Shown: positions 50,560 through 60,568, counted from the first letter of the stretch. The stretch is 64,000 nucleotides of DNA from Natronococcus sp. AD-5 (GCF_030734285.1 NZ_CP132294.1:3162001-3226000), one strand, 5' to 3'. Translations and numbers: made by a program. Notes: a model not told the origin generated them from the sequence alone.

Positions 50560-50926
50560 CGACGGAAAGCCGTAGAACGAGCGGCGATCGGTTCGACCGG
50601 TTCGCCGGATGGGACGAATCGGATATCCATCGATCGGTACCGGGGCAGGTCCGGTCTATCGGTGACGAGGAAGTCGCAGAACGGCCCTCGAGGGTCGGTT
50701 TCGCCGGTAGTCGGCAGTATCGGCTGGTCAGTAAACGAGCGTGTTGATCGCCGCCGGACTCTTTCAGATATCGTAGAATGTTATGAAATATTACCGCAAG
50801 GAATTAGTACGGGGCTGTCGGGAATTAGAGAAGAGAATTACCGCACAACGGAGCGATTTTCGTGACGGTTACGAACGAGTGGAGTGAGAAACGGGGACTC
50901 GATGTCGAATGCACACGCGCGAATAA
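50560..50926. other. Region without a gene, promoter side of the AlkP-type protein
   Basis: About 370 bases that become AT-rich after 50740 (ATGTTATGAAATATTACCGC near 50779). Several TATA-like spots exist, but none at perfect leaderless spacing from 50927. No coding frame stands out. Confidence 0.4.
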
Positions 50927-51853
50927 ATGAATCTTCCAGAGAACGCGGTCCGAAAAGGGCTGAAAAACCCACGAAAGGCGTTGCGGTGCCTGTACGGAGA
51001 ACTAGTCGAAGAGAAGCGAATATACCTCACGTGCCGAGCGATCAACCAGAAGTATTATCGATACTTCCGCGGGCCGGGCGATCTCGATATCATGCGGGAG
51101 GATTGGGACACGTTACTTTTGATCGATGCTTGTCGTTACGATTACTTCGCCGAGGAATCGGATCTGCCGGGAACGCTCGACGATCGATCAGCCCCGGGGT
51201 CGATGAGCCTGGAATTTATCGATCGAACGTTCGCTGACCGACAGTTCCACGATACCGTGTACGTGACCGCGAACCCCTTCGCTGCAAGAATAGAACCGGA
51301 CACGTTTCACGATATTATTAGTCTACTGGACGAGTATTTCGATCAAGACATCCGGACGGTTCCCCCGGAAGAGTTGACCGCTGCCGTTCGCAAGGCTCAC
51401 GAGGAATATCCTCACAAGCGTATCATCGCGCACTATATGCAACCGCACGCGCCCTTTCTATCGGACTTCGGGCAAACCGTCTCCGCGGAACTCACGTGGA
51501 AAGGAAACCAATATCATCTTTCGGAAGACGTCGAATTATCCGATGTTAGAGGAGCGTACCGCGAAAACGTCGAAGTCGTCCTCGACGAACTCGAGGGAGT
51601 GATTCCCGACATCCCTGGTAAAATCGTCGTTACGTCAGATCACGGTGAATTACTCGGCGAGCGTCTATTTCCGATACCGATCCGCGGATTCGAACACCCG
51701 AAGTCGATCTACGAGGAAGAATCACTGCGAGTACCGTGGTTGGAGATCAATACCGACATGCGACGTCGCATCAAGACTGAACCGCCCAAAGAGCGGGAGC
51801 AAATCGCTTCGAGAACCGCCGAAAAACGGCTGGAACAATTAGGATACCTGTGA
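50927..51853 (+). CDS. Alkaline phosphatase superfamily (sulfatase-like) protein
   Basis: A 308-residue protein. AlkP-superfamily elements are TLLLIDACRYDYF near residue 65, IIAHYMQPHAPFL, VVTSDHGELLGE and EHPKSIYEEESLRVPWLEI, which together make the two-metal site. No signal peptide is present, so it probably works in the cytoplasm. Haloarchaeal relatives sit in surface-glycan gene clusters and may act on sulfated or phosphate-containing sugars; there is no such cluster here. Codon use is more AT-rich than in ligA next door, hinting at separate origin. The start is not certain because no clear promoter fits. Confidence 0.75.
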   Translation: MNLPENAVRKGLKNPRKALRCLYGELVEEKRIYLTCRAINQKYYRYFRGPGDLDIMREDWDTLLLIDACRYDYFAEESDLPGTLDDRSAPGSMSLEFIDRTFADRQFHDTVYVTANPFAARIEPDTFHDIISLLDEYFDQDIRTVPPEELTAAVRKAHEEYPHKRIIAHYMQPHAPFLSDFGQTVSAELTWKGNQYHLSEDVELSDVRGAYRENVEVVLDELEGVIPDIPGKIVVTSDHGELLGERLFPIPIRGFEHPKSIYEEESLRVPWLEINTDMRRRIKTEPPKEREQIASRTAEKRLEQLGYL

Positions 51854-52052
51854 ATCGTTCCTGAGGGACGGTTTCGAACGGTATCGCTACCGATCGGGCA
51901 ACTCTCCGATGATTAGCTCGAGACCCGGTGCCGGCGTCGATAGGCAACCTTTTGGACGGAGATTGGTTTACCGCGCTCGCGGAAACGGTCGGGCGGTTTG
52001 GACACCCATTCAGTAACGTTAACCGAAACGAGCGGCTATCTCCGGACGATCA

Positions 52053-54137
52053 ATGTCTGTCGCCGACGAGGACGCCACCGACGGCAACCCCTACCTTCGC
52101 GATCCGCCGACCGACTTCGAACCGGTCGAAGACCTCTCCGAGGAAGCGGCCCGCGAGCAGGTCGAACAGCTCCGCGAAGCCATCCGCGAGCACGACCGCC
52201 GGTACTACGTCGAGAACGATCCGATCATCGCCGACCGGACCTACGACGCGCTGTTCGTCCGACTGCGGGAACTCGAGGACGCCTTCGGCCTCTCGCACCC
52301 CGACAGCCCCACTCGGAGCGTCGGCGGCGAGCCGATCGAGGCGTTCGAGACGGTCGAACACGTCGCGCCGATGCTCTCGATCGACCAGAGCGGCGAGGTC
52401 GAAGACGTCCGGGACTTCGGCGACCGCGTCCGGCGAGAGGTCGGGGACGTCGACTACGTCTGCGAACCCAAGTTCGACGGCGTCTCGATGGAGTTCGTCT
52501 ACGAGGACGGGAGCTTAGAGCGCGCGGTCACCCGCGGCGACGGCCGCGAGGGCGACGACGTGACGCGAAACGCCCGCACCATCGGCTCCGTCCCGCAGCG
52601 GCTCCACGGCGACCACCCCGACTTCCTCGCCGTGCGGGGCGAGGTCTACATGCCGAAAAATGCTTTCCAGGAGCACAACCGCGAGCGGATCGAGCGCGGC
52701 GAGGAACCGTTCGCCAACCCCCGCAACGCGACCGCCGGGACGATCCGCCAGCTCGATCCCTCGGTCGTCGCCGAACGGCCCCTCGACGTGTTCTACTTCG
52801 ACGTGCTCGAGGCCAGCGAGCTCGAGGACAGCCACCGCGAGGAACTCGAGCGCTTCCCCGAGTACGGCCTCCGGACCAACGACCGCGTCGAGGTGGCGGA
52901 CGACATCGAGGGCGCGATCGGCTACCGCGACCGGATGCTCGAGGAACGGGACGACCTCCCCTACGAGATCGACGGCACCGTGATCAAGGTCGACGACCGC
53001 GAGGCTCGCGAGGAACTGGGGCGGACCGCCCGTCACGACCGCTACGCGTTTGCCTACAAGTTCCCCGCCCGCGCGGAGGTGACGCCGATCGTCGACGTGG
53101 CGGTCCAGATCGGCCGCACGGGCCGGGTGACGCCCGTCGCGCTGCTCGAGCCGGTCGACGTCGGCGGCGTGACGGTCTCGCGGGCGAGCCTCCACAACCC
53201 CGAGGAAATCGCGGAGAAGAACGTCAACGTGGGCGACACCGTCCGCGTTCAGCGCGCGGGCGACGTCATCCCGTACGTCGAGGAGGTCGTCGAGAAGGGG
53301 AGCGAGGGACACTACGAACTCCCCGATCACTGCCCCGTCTGCGGGAGCGCGATCGAGCGCGACGGGCCGATCGCCTACTGTACCGGCGGGCTGGCCTGCG
53401 ACGCCCAGCTCCGGCGGTCGATCGAGTACTACGCCAGCGAGAACGGCCTCGACCTCGAGGGCCTGGGCGAGAAGAGCGTCCGCCAGCTCGTGCGGACGGG
53501 CCTGCTCGAGTCGGTCGCCGACCTCTACGAACTCGAGCGCGAGGAGTTGACCGCCCTCGAGGGCTGGGGCGAGACGAGCGCCGAGAATCTGCTCGCGGAG
53601 ATCGAAGCGGGCAGGGAACCGCCGCTGTCGGACTTCCTCTCCGCGCTCGGCATCCCCCACGTCGGGCCGTCGACGGCCCGCGAACTCGCGGGCGAGTTCG
53701 GCACGTTCGCGGCGTTTCGCGAGGCCGCCGAGACGGAACCCGAATCGCTCGAGGGCGTCGACGACGTCGGCGAAACCGTCGCCGGGCAGATCCACGAGTT
53801 CTTCGCGAGCGAGGCCAACGCCGCGGCCGTCGACGACGTCCTCGAGCATGTCTCGCCGCAGGAAAGCGACCTCGAGACCGGCGGCAGCGAACTCGAGGGC
53901 CTGACGTTCGTCTTCACGGGGTCGCTCGAGGACGTCACCCGCGACGAGGCCCAGGAGACCGTCGAGGTCCACGGCGCGAACGCCACGGGCGGCGTCTCGG
54001 GGAACACGGACTACCTCGTCGTCGGGGAGAGTCCGGGCGCCGCGAAGCTCGAGGACGCCGAGGAGAACGACGTTTCGGTCCTCGACGAGGACGAGTTCCG
54101 CGAGCTACTCGCGGAGTACGGGATCGACCTCGAGTAA
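52053..54137 (+). CDS. ligA: NAD-dependent DNA ligase
   Basis: A 694-residue enzyme that seals nicks using NAD+. Domains in order: Ia (HDRRYYVENDPIIADRTYD), adenylation with the nucleophile Lys in CEPKFDGVSMEF (KxDG), GEVYMPKNAF, oligonucleotide-binding fold (VAVQIGRTGRVTPVALLEPV), a four-Cys zinc finger (CPVCGSAIE with CTGGLACDAQ), helix-hairpin-helix repeats, and a C-terminal BRCT domain (GLTFVFTGSLEDVTRDEAQE). NAD-type ligases are bacterial; haloarchaea are known to carry one, probably by transfer, beside their ATP-dependent ligase. Confidence 0.95.
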   Translation: MSVADEDATDGNPYLRDPPTDFEPVEDLSEEAAREQVEQLREAIREHDRRYYVENDPIIADRTYDALFVRLRELEDAFGLSHPDSPTRSVGGEPIEAFETVEHVAPMLSIDQSGEVEDVRDFGDRVRREVGDVDYVCEPKFDGVSMEFVYEDGSLERAVTRGDGREGDDVTRNARTIGSVPQRLHGDHPDFLAVRGEVYMPKNAFQEHNRERIERGEEPFANPRNATAGTIRQLDPSVVAERPLDVFYFDVLEASELEDSHREELERFPEYGLRTNDRVEVADDIEGAIGYRDRMLEERDDLPYEIDGTVIKVDDREAREELGRTARHDRYAFAYKFPARAEVTPIVDVAVQIGRTGRVTPVALLEPVDVGGVTVSRASLHNPEEIAEKNVNVGDTVRVQRAGDVIPYVEEVVEKGSEGHYELPDHCPVCGSAIERDGPIAYCTGGLACDAQLRRSIEYYASENGLDLEGLGEKSVRQLVRTGLLESVADLYELEREELTALEGWGETSAENLLAEIEAGREPPLSDFLSALGIPHVGPSTARELAGEFGTFAAFREAAETEPESLEGVDDVGETVAGQIHEFFASEANAAAVDDVLEHVSPQESDLETGGSELEGLTFVFTGSLEDVTRDEAQETVEVHGANATGGVSGNTDYLVVGESPGAAKLEDAEENDVSVLDEDEFRELLAEYGIDLE

Positions 54138-54300
54138 CAGAGCGTTGACAGACAGCCGACGAGCGCTAATTCGCCGACACGACCGGATCGGATATCGCGT
54201 AGGTCCGGACGTCTTCGGACCGGAACGGCGTTCTGTTCGTTTCTGATTCTGTTCGGTATGACGGTCTATATACGCGAATATATTAATAATATTATATTTT
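54138..54300. promoter_or_regulatory. AT-rich promoter region of the phosphatase operon
   Basis: The last 40 bases before 54301 are almost all A and T (TCTATATAC at 54266-54274, then ATATATTAATAATATT). They contain several possible TATA boxes. The first is about 28 bases from an ATG at 54301; the AT run may also be a regulator site, for example for phosphate control. Confidence 0.45.
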
Positions 54301-54411
54301 ATGCGCGATGCCGGCGAAGGAAGGAGTAACGAACCGGCGACGAGGTCCGACGACGGTCCTCCCGGCCGATTCGGTCGATCAGCGGGAAACGGCCTCACCA
54401 GAAAACTACGC

Positions 54412-56202
54412 ATGAGCGAACGCACATCGGAATTGGCGGACGCGACGCGGACGACCAGGCGCACAGTTCTCGAAGCGGCGGGCGCGACGTCGGCGGCGGC
54501 GCTGACGACCCTGTTCTCGCGGGGAGCGGCGGCGCGAGCGATCGACCCGGAGCGCGCGACGAACCCGACCGCTTTCGAGATCGATCGAGAAGCGGCGGAA
54601 ACCGTCTACCCGCAGTCGATCGCGAGCGGAGACCCGACGCCGAGCGGCGTCGTCGCGTGGACGCGTCTCTCCCCGGCGGCCTACGAGGGCGACGAACCGA
54701 TGGGAATCGAAGTCGCGCTCGACGAGGAGTTCGAAACGGTCGTCTATCGAGGGATCGTCCCCGGAGACCGGATCGATCCGGACCACGATTACGCGGTAAC
54801 CGTCGATCTCGACGGCAACCTCGAGAGCGACCAACGGTACTTCTACCGGTTCGTTTACGACGGCGACGCGAGCCGGATCGGACGGTGTCGAACCCTACCC
54901 GAACCGGACGCGAGTCCAGACTCGGTTCGTTTCGCAGTGTTGAGTTGCAACAACTACCTCCAGGGCTACTACGGCGGCCTCGCCCACGTCGCCGACGAGG
55001 ACGTCGACTTCATCGTTCACACCGGCGATTTCCTCTACGAGTACGCCGGCGACGGCCAGCAGCCGGGTCGCGATATCACGCTGCCAAGCGGGAAGGAGCT
55101 CGCTCACACGCTCGATGACTTCCGACACCTCCACCGGACGTATCGGTCCGACGAATTCATGCGGGCGGCCCTGGAGCAGCACACGCTTATTCACACGTGG
55201 GACGACCACGAGATCGTCAATAATCGGTGGTGGAATCACGAGGCCGACGCGCCCGAAACGGCGAGTCACCCCTACGGCGACGACCCGGAGAGGATGCGTC
55301 GCCTCTACGCCGAGGGCATCAAGGCCATGACCGAGTACGTCCCGCTGCGGATCCGGTACGAAGCCGGCGACGACGGGACTCTCGACGAAGACGCCATTCA
55401 CGAGCGGTTCCGGCTCTACCGGTCGTTCCGGTTCGGAGACCTCGTCGAACTCTTCATGACCGACGAGCGACTCTACCGGACGCATCCCCCCGATGACGAG
55501 GCCGGCCAGCGCGATACCGCGACGCCGCCGTCCGACGACCAGGACGACGCCGACCGGACGATGCTCGGCAGCGAGCAGCGCCGGTGGTTCGTCGACGGCG
55601 TGACCGAATCGGACGCGACTTGGAAGGTGTGGGGGAACGAGGTGCTCAACGCCGCTCTGAAAGCGGTGAACGCGGATACGGGAAGCGCCTACCTCAACTA
55701 CGACGCGTGGGACGGATACGAGTTCGAGCGACGGAACCTGATGGGAACGTTCGTCCGGAACGACGTCGAGAATTTCGTCACTCTCACCGGCGACATGCAC
55801 GCTTCCATCGCGGCGTATCTCAAGGAGGACTACAAAGACGCCACCGAGAGCGAGTACGCTCCCGACGGCGACGACCACCGCGTCGGCGTCGAGTTCATGA
55901 CGCCCGCGGTCTCGAGTAACAACCTGTCGTCGACGACGCCGACGCCCGAGGGGGTCGACGAAAAAACCGTCGAGGCCGCCGTCAAGAGCCAAAATCCGCA
56001 CATCGAGTGGTTCAACTGGAGTCGGTACGGGTACAGCGTCGTTGAGTTCGCCGACGATCACTGCACGTACGTCGTTTACGACGTCGACCGGACGGTCGAC
56101 GCGGCGGATGCTCCGAAACGACTGTTAAAGGCCTACCGCGTCCCCGAGGGGACGACCGAGCTCCAGGAGTACGACGGCGACCTGCTGGGTGAGTTGCTAT
56201 GA
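54412..56202 (+). CDS. phoD: PhoD-type alkaline phosphatase/phosphodiesterase, Tat-exported
   Basis: A 596-residue exported enzyme that releases phosphate from esters. A Tat signal is present (TTRRTVLEAAG). An N-terminal PhoD domain (YPQSIASGDPTPSGVVAWTR) precedes the metallophosphatase core: VLSCNNYLQGYYGG, VHTGDFLYEY, HTWDDHEIVNNRWW and FVTLTGDMHAS, all standard PhoD metal-site motifs. I start at 54412, which puts RR at residues 16-17; an ATG at 54301 is also in frame and has a TATA box at leaderless spacing but would give an unusually long leader. Overlaps the next phosphatase by four bases (ATGA). Confidence 0.9.
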   Translation: MSERTSELADATRTTRRTVLEAAGATSAAALTTLFSRGAAARAIDPERATNPTAFEIDREAAETVYPQSIASGDPTPSGVVAWTRLSPAAYEGDEPMGIEVALDEEFETVVYRGIVPGDRIDPDHDYAVTVDLDGNLESDQRYFYRFVYDGDASRIGRCRTLPEPDASPDSVRFAVLSCNNYLQGYYGGLAHVADEDVDFIVHTGDFLYEYAGDGQQPGRDITLPSGKELAHTLDDFRHLHRTYRSDEFMRAALEQHTLIHTWDDHEIVNNRWWNHEADAPETASHPYGDDPERMRRLYAEGIKAMTEYVPLRIRYEAGDDGTLDEDAIHERFRLYRSFRFGDLVELFMTDERLYRTHPPDDEAGQRDTATPPSDDQDDADRTMLGSEQRRWFVDGVTESDATWKVWGNEVLNAALKAVNADTGSAYLNYDAWDGYEFERRNLMGTFVRNDVENFVTLTGDMHASIAAYLKEDYKDATESEYAPDGDDHRVGVEFMTPAVSSNNLSSTTPTPEGVDEKTVEAAVKSQNPHIEWFNWSRYGYSVVEFADDHCTYVVYDVDRTVDAADAPKRLLKAYRVPEGTTELQEYDGDLLGELL

Positions 56203-57569
56203 CGGACCGAGGCCGCGAACCGTCGATACACAGGCGTCGGCTCGTGAAAGGATCCGCGATGACCGTCCTCGGAACGACCCCGGCACTCGTCTCGTCGACC
56301 AGGACGGCCCGCGGGGCGTCGCTCTCGGGACCGACGGGTATTCACATAGCGTACGGACCCTCCCCGACGAGTTCGATGACCGTCGGCTGGACCGGGCCGG
56401 TCGCGACCGACGCATACGTTCGGTACGGCCGATCGGGCGGCCTCGACACGACCGTCCGCGCGACGACCGACGTCGTTCCGGGGGCGGACCGGGCGGCCTA
56501 CCGCGCCGCCCTGTTCGGACTCGCGCCGGGGACGGAGTACGCGTACGAAGTCGTCGTCGACGGCGAGACCTCGTCGCGCTACTCGTTTACTACGGCGCCC
56601 GAGGCGGGCGAATCCTTCCGCATCACCGCGGTCGGCGATCACGGGATCGACGATCCGCGCAACGAGTTCCAGCGCGCCGAGACCGACGATCCGATCGCCG
56701 TCGCGGATTCCGCCGACGAGATGGACCCGGCGTTCCACCTCGGAGTCGGCGATATCTCCTACGCGAACGGGTATCCGGGAACCTGGGACCACTACTTCGA
56801 GACGTTCGAGGAGTTCTACGCGACGACCCCGTTCATGACGGTTCCCGGCAATCACGAGAAGGAGCCGGGAACCGGCTTCAAGAGCTACGACGGTCACCTG
56901 AACGCACTGATGCCGATTCCCGACGCGTCGTCGCCCGAACTCGAGTCGAAACGGCGGTGGTACGACTTCGAGTACGGGAACGCGCTGTTCGTCGGATTGA
57001 ACACCTCCGCCGACGCCTGCGGCGACTACCTCCGAGGTGAGGAGCTCGTCCCGCTCCAAGATACGCGCTGTCGAACCGAAGAGTCGCGGACGTACGACGA
57101 GTACCAAGGCAGCTACGTCGAAGAAACGCTGCGGGCGGCCGAGAACGATCCGGAGATCGACTGGAAGATCGTCTACCTCCACTCGAGTCTCTGGACCGAC
57201 GGAGAGCACGACGCTCGCGAAGACCTCCGCGAGCGGTGGGGCGCACACTTCGACGAGTACGACGTTGATCTCGTCCTCTCGGGACACAACCACGTTTACG
57301 AACGGTCGAAGCCGCTCCGACTCGACGGCGTAGGCGAGACGGGAACGACGTACCTGGTCAACGGCACCGGCGGGACGAGCCGCTACGAGTTCCAGCATCG
57401 GGAGGCCCCCGATTGGACGGCGTTTCGCGACGGGGATCACTTCGGCGTCACCCGACTCGATATCGACGGCCGACGGCTCGCGGTCCGATACGTCGCGGCC
57501 GACGGCACCGTCGTCGACGAGTTTGAGATCGTCAAACGGGACGGAGAACCAACCCAACGCGAGTGGTAG
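56199..57569 (+). CDS. Purple acid phosphatase-like metallophosphoesterase, Tat-exported
   Basis: A 456-residue exported phosphatase. The Tat-type N-terminus is IHRRRLVKGSAMTVLG. A fibronectin-like N-terminal domain (YGPSPTSSMTVGWTGP; GLAPGTEYAYEVV) is followed by the metal site: TAVGDHG, HLGVGDISYANG, MTVPGNHEKEP, VYLHSSLW and LSGHNHVYERS. These are the motifs of purple acid phosphatases; the first one, GDHG, is shorter than usual (GDxG). The start overlaps the PhoD stop. With PhoD it forms a two-enzyme exported phosphatase operon. Confidence 0.9.
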   Translation: MTDRGREPSIHRRRLVKGSAMTVLGTTPALVSSTRTARGASLSGPTGIHIAYGPSPTSSMTVGWTGPVATDAYVRYGRSGGLDTTVRATTDVVPGADRAAYRAALFGLAPGTEYAYEVVVDGETSSRYSFTTAPEAGESFRITAVGDHGIDDPRNEFQRAETDDPIAVADSADEMDPAFHLGVGDISYANGYPGTWDHYFETFEEFYATTPFMTVPGNHEKEPGTGFKSYDGHLNALMPIPDASSPELESKRRWYDFEYGNALFVGLNTSADACGDYLRGEELVPLQDTRCRTEESRTYDEYQGSYVEETLRAAENDPEIDWKIVYLHSSLWTDGEHDAREDLRERWGAHFDEYDVDLVLSGHNHVYERSKPLRLDGVGETGTTYLVNGTGGTSRYEFQHREAPDWTAFRDGDHFGVTRLDIDGRRLAVRYVAADGTVVDEFEIVKRDGEPTQREW

Positions 57570-57598
57570 CGACGCGCCGCCGAAACCGGAAAGCGACG

Positions 57599-58573
57599 TT
57601 AGCCGGACAGTCGCTCGGCGACCGTCGCCACCGCCTCGAGTCCCTGCACCTCGCCCTCGAGTTCGGGCAGCGTCACGACCTCGAGGTCGGGAAACGTGTC
57701 GCGAATCTCGGCGACCCGCTTTTCGTGGCGCTCCCGGCGCGACCGACACCGCGAGCAGTCGTCGTTCGGATTCTCGAAGACTTGGTTCACCACGAGCCGT
57801 TGCACCGACACGTCGGCTTCGCGGAGTCGGTCGACGAGCCGTTCCGACTCGGCGATGGCCATCCCCTCGGGGAGTGAGACCACGCGGAACTCGGTCCGCT
57901 CGGGATCGACGAGCAGGTCGCGAGCGCGCTCGAGGCGCGCCTGGAACGCGGCGAGGTCGTCTTCGTCGTTCCTGTTCCCGGTCATCATCGACATCGGGCC
58001 GAGCATCGCGCTTCGGGCCGCGTTCCCGATCCGGCGGACCTGCCCGCGAAGCGAGCGCGCCGTCTCGAGCGCCAGGCCCATCACCTCGGGCGTGTCGAAC
58101 AGTCTGAGGGTGTGGCCCGTCGGCGCGGTGTCGAAGACGACGACGTCCCAGCCGCCGGAGTCGACGTGCTCCACGAGCAGATCGAGGGCGGCGATCTCGT
58201 CGCTGCCGGCCGGCGCTCCCGAGGCGAAGAGGCGCTCGACCTCCGCGTCCTCGAGCCGGATCCCGGCGCTGCGGAGGTCCCCGGCCAGCGCCCGCGCCAG
58301 GCGCTCGTAGCGCTCCTTGCGCGTCTCGGGGTCGATCTCGGCGGCCCAGAGTCCGCCCGAGCTCGGGACCGAGGTAGCGGTCGTCTCCTCGACGTCGATC
58401 GCCGTCGGCTCCGGGCCGAGCGCCGTCCCGAACGAGTCGGCCAGCGAGTGCGCCGGGTCGGTCGAGACGACGAGCGTCTCCCGGCCCTGCGCCGCGAGAC
58501 GGAGGCCGGTCGCCGCCGCGCAGGTCGTCTTGCCGACGCCGCCCTTGCCGCCGTAGAAGATGCAGTCGGTCAC
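57599..58573 (-). CDS. ArsA/Get3-family ATPase
   Basis: A 324-residue P-loop ATPase. The deviant Walker A GGKGGVGKTT is at residues 8-17, switch I includes STDPAHSLADSFG, and switch II is VVFDTAPTGHTLRL. Near the C-terminus CSRCRSRRERHEKR supplies the CxxC pair that in Get3 binds zinc at the dimer interface. No arsenic genes are near. Get3-type proteins chaperone tail-anchored membrane proteins; that role is likelier than arsenite export. A 145-residue middle helical part is present. Confidence 0.88.
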   Translation of the reverse strand: MTDCIFYGGKGGVGKTTCAAATGLRLAAQGRETLVVSTDPAHSLADSFGTALGPEPTAIDVEETTATSVPSSGGLWAAEIDPETRKERYERLARALAGDLRSAGIRLEDAEVERLFASGAPAGSDEIAALDLLVEHVDSGGWDVVVFDTAPTGHTLRLFDTPEVMGLALETARSLRGQVRRIGNAARSAMLGPMSMMTGNRNDEDDLAAFQARLERARDLLVDPERTEFRVVSLPEGMAIAESERLVDRLREADVSVQRLVVNQVFENPNDDCSRCRSRRERHEKRVAEIRDTFPDLEVVTLPELEGEVQGLEAVATVAERLSG

Positions 58574-58685
58574 GCGCTCGAGTACCGCACGCGAACACCT
58601 AATTGAATCGGCAGGTTCGCTCGAGTGTCTCGGCAGCCGACGGGAACGCGAAGGGGTGAATAAAAGCGACGAACGAAGTGCGGCG

Positions 58686-59651
58686 TCAGAGATCGACGCG
58701 GTCGAACCGGTAGAGCGCGACGGCGATCGGGGCGACGATCCAGAACAGGAGGATCAGGAACGCGAACCAGTCCTGGAGGTAGAAGGGAATGTCGCCGTTG
58801 AACATGATCTCCTCGAGCTGGACGTTCAGATCGGACTCCGCGGCCCCGGTCACGATCGACAGCGCGTTGTTGTAGGCGTACCCGGGATCGATCGATTCGG
58901 CGAAGAACGCCCAGTCTGGTAGCCGCTGAAGTTCGATGGACCCCTCGTTGGTCGGCACGGTGTAGCTCTCGCCCGAGATGTACCCGCGATTCATCAGGAG
59001 CCGAAGGGCCGAGGTGATGGCGTTCCAGACGATGTAGAAGAGGACGAAGACGCCGAACATCGCCGCCCCGGCGATCGTCGTCGAGCGGGTCAGCGAGGAG
59101 AGCGAGACGGCGATGCTCGTGTAGGCGACCCCGTAGAGGATCGACATCGCGAGCAGCCCGACGTAGTCGGTAACGTCGAACCCGCCGAGCAGCGCGGCGA
59201 CGATGATCGCCGCGAGAACGAACCCGACGACCAGCGAGAGCGACAGGACGGCCGACCGGCCGATCAGCTTCCCGAGGAGGACGTCCTTCCGGGAGTGGGG
59301 AAGCGACAGCAGGATCTTGATGCTGCCGGACTCGCGCTCGCCGGCGATGGCTTTCCAGCCCAGGATCAGCGCGATCAGCGGGAGGATGAGCCGCGTGATC
59401 TCGCTGACGAAGACGACGAGCACTTCCGTCGTCACGCCCTGCCCCGCGAGGTCTTCGCCGAAGTACGAGACGACGCCGGTCAGCGCGACCAGGAGCGTAA
59501 AGAAGAAGATGCTCAGTCCCCAGAACATCCACGAACGGACCGAGTCCTGGAAATCCTTCTTCGCGACGGCGCGGACGCTCTCGAGGTGGATCGAACTCCC
59601 CGAGATCGACCGATCGCGTCCGGACGTCCCGGTTCCGGTTTCCGAACTCAT
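58686..59651 (-). CDS. ABC exporter permease (NosY-like)
   Basis: A 321-residue membrane protein with about six segments. AGERESGSIKILLSLPHSRK follows the second one and is nearly the same as the motif in the permease at 22446. A long external loop (TVPTNEGSIELQRLPDWAFF) precedes the last segment. The N-terminus is a 25-residue polar leader. Its start overlaps the ATPase stop by four bases. Cargo unknown. Confidence 0.88.
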   Translation of the reverse strand: MSSETGTGTSGRDRSISGSSIHLESVRAVAKKDFQDSVRSWMFWGLSIFFFTLLVALTGVVSYFGEDLAGQGVTTEVLVVFVSEITRLILPLIALILGWKAIAGERESGSIKILLSLPHSRKDVLLGKLIGRSAVLSLSLVVGFVLAAIIVAALLGGFDVTDYVGLLAMSILYGVAYTSIAVSLSSLTRSTTIAGAAMFGVFVLFYIVWNAITSALRLLMNRGYISGESYTVPTNEGSIELQRLPDWAFFAESIDPGYAYNNALSIVTGAAESDLNVQLEEIMFNGDIPFYLQDWFAFLILLFWIVAPIAVALYRFDRVDL

Positions 59652-60568
59652 CGAGCTTTCACCTCCGTCGTGTACGAGCGGAAGACGTCGTCGAGCGACG
59701 CCTTGGCCGTCGAGAAGTCCTGCACTTCGACGCCGCGGTCCTCGAGCTCGCCGAGGACGGCCGTCTTCGATCCCTCGACCTGGACGACCAGCGTCGGCGG
59801 CCGCTCGTCTTCGACCGCCGCGTTCGAGACGTCGGGCAGCGACCGAACGGCCTGGAGCGCGTCGTCGTCGATTCGGTCGACTGTGACCCGGAGGGTCGTC
59901 CCCTCGCTGACGGAGTCTCGCAGCCCCTCGACGGAGTCGACGGCGACCATCTCGCCGTCGCGGAGGATGCCGACGCGGTCGCAGACGGCTTCGACCTGCT
60001 CCATGATGTGACTCGAGAAGAACACCGTCGCGCCGCGTTCGTTCTCCTCGCGGACGATCTCTCGCATCTCGCGAGCGCCGTTGGGGTCGAGACCGGTGGA
60101 GGGTTCGTCTAAGATCAGCAGTTCGGGTTCGCCGACGAGCGCCATGGCGAGCATGAGTCGCTGGGCCATCCCCTTCGAGTAGCCGCCGGCCTTCTTGTCG
60201 ATCGCGTCGACCAGGTCGACCCGCTCGAGCAGCCGTTCGGCGTCGTCGTCGACGCCTTTCGACTCCATGGCGAACTCAAGGTGCTGGCGAGCGGTGAGCC
60301 GTTCGTAGGTCTGGTATCCCTCGGGGAGGACGCCGGTCCGCGAGCGGATTTCCCGGCTGCGCGTCTGCGCGTCGAGCCCGAGCACTTCGACCTGACCGGC
60401 GGTCGGACGGACGAAATCGAGAAGGACGTTGATCGTCGTCGACTTTCCGGCCCCGTTCGGACCGAGGAAGCCGAACACCTCGCCCTCCTCGACCTGAAAC
60501 GAGAGGTCGTCGAGCGCGAGCGTCTGACCGTACGACTTGGTCAGGCCGTCGACTGCGATAGCGGGCAT
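59648..60568 (-). CDS. ABC exporter ATPase
   Basis: A 306-residue ABC ATPase: Walker A GPNGAGKSTT, signature region YSKGMAQRLMLA, Walker B LLILDEPSTGLDP, H-loop FFSSHIMEQVEAVCDRVGIL. I start at the ATG at 60568 (MPAIAVDGLTKSYG) rather than the GTG at 60586, because the minus-strand TATA-like CCTTATCGG near 60598-60606 would place the transcript start between them. The C-terminal 80 residues are typical of NosF/CcmA-like pumps. It is a paralogue of the ATPase at 21514. Confidence 0.88.
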   Translation of the reverse strand: MPAIAVDGLTKSYGQTLALDDLSFQVEEGEVFGFLGPNGAGKSTTINVLLDFVRPTAGQVEVLGLDAQTRSREIRSRTGVLPEGYQTYERLTARQHLEFAMESKGVDDDAERLLERVDLVDAIDKKAGGYSKGMAQRLMLAMALVGEPELLILDEPSTGLDPNGAREMREIVREENERGATVFFSSHIMEQVEAVCDRVGILRDGEMVAVDSVEGLRDSVSEGTTLRVTVDRIDDDALQAVRSLPDVSNAAVEDERPPTLVVQVEGSKTAVLGELEDRGVEVQDFSTAKASLDDVFRSYTTEVKAR

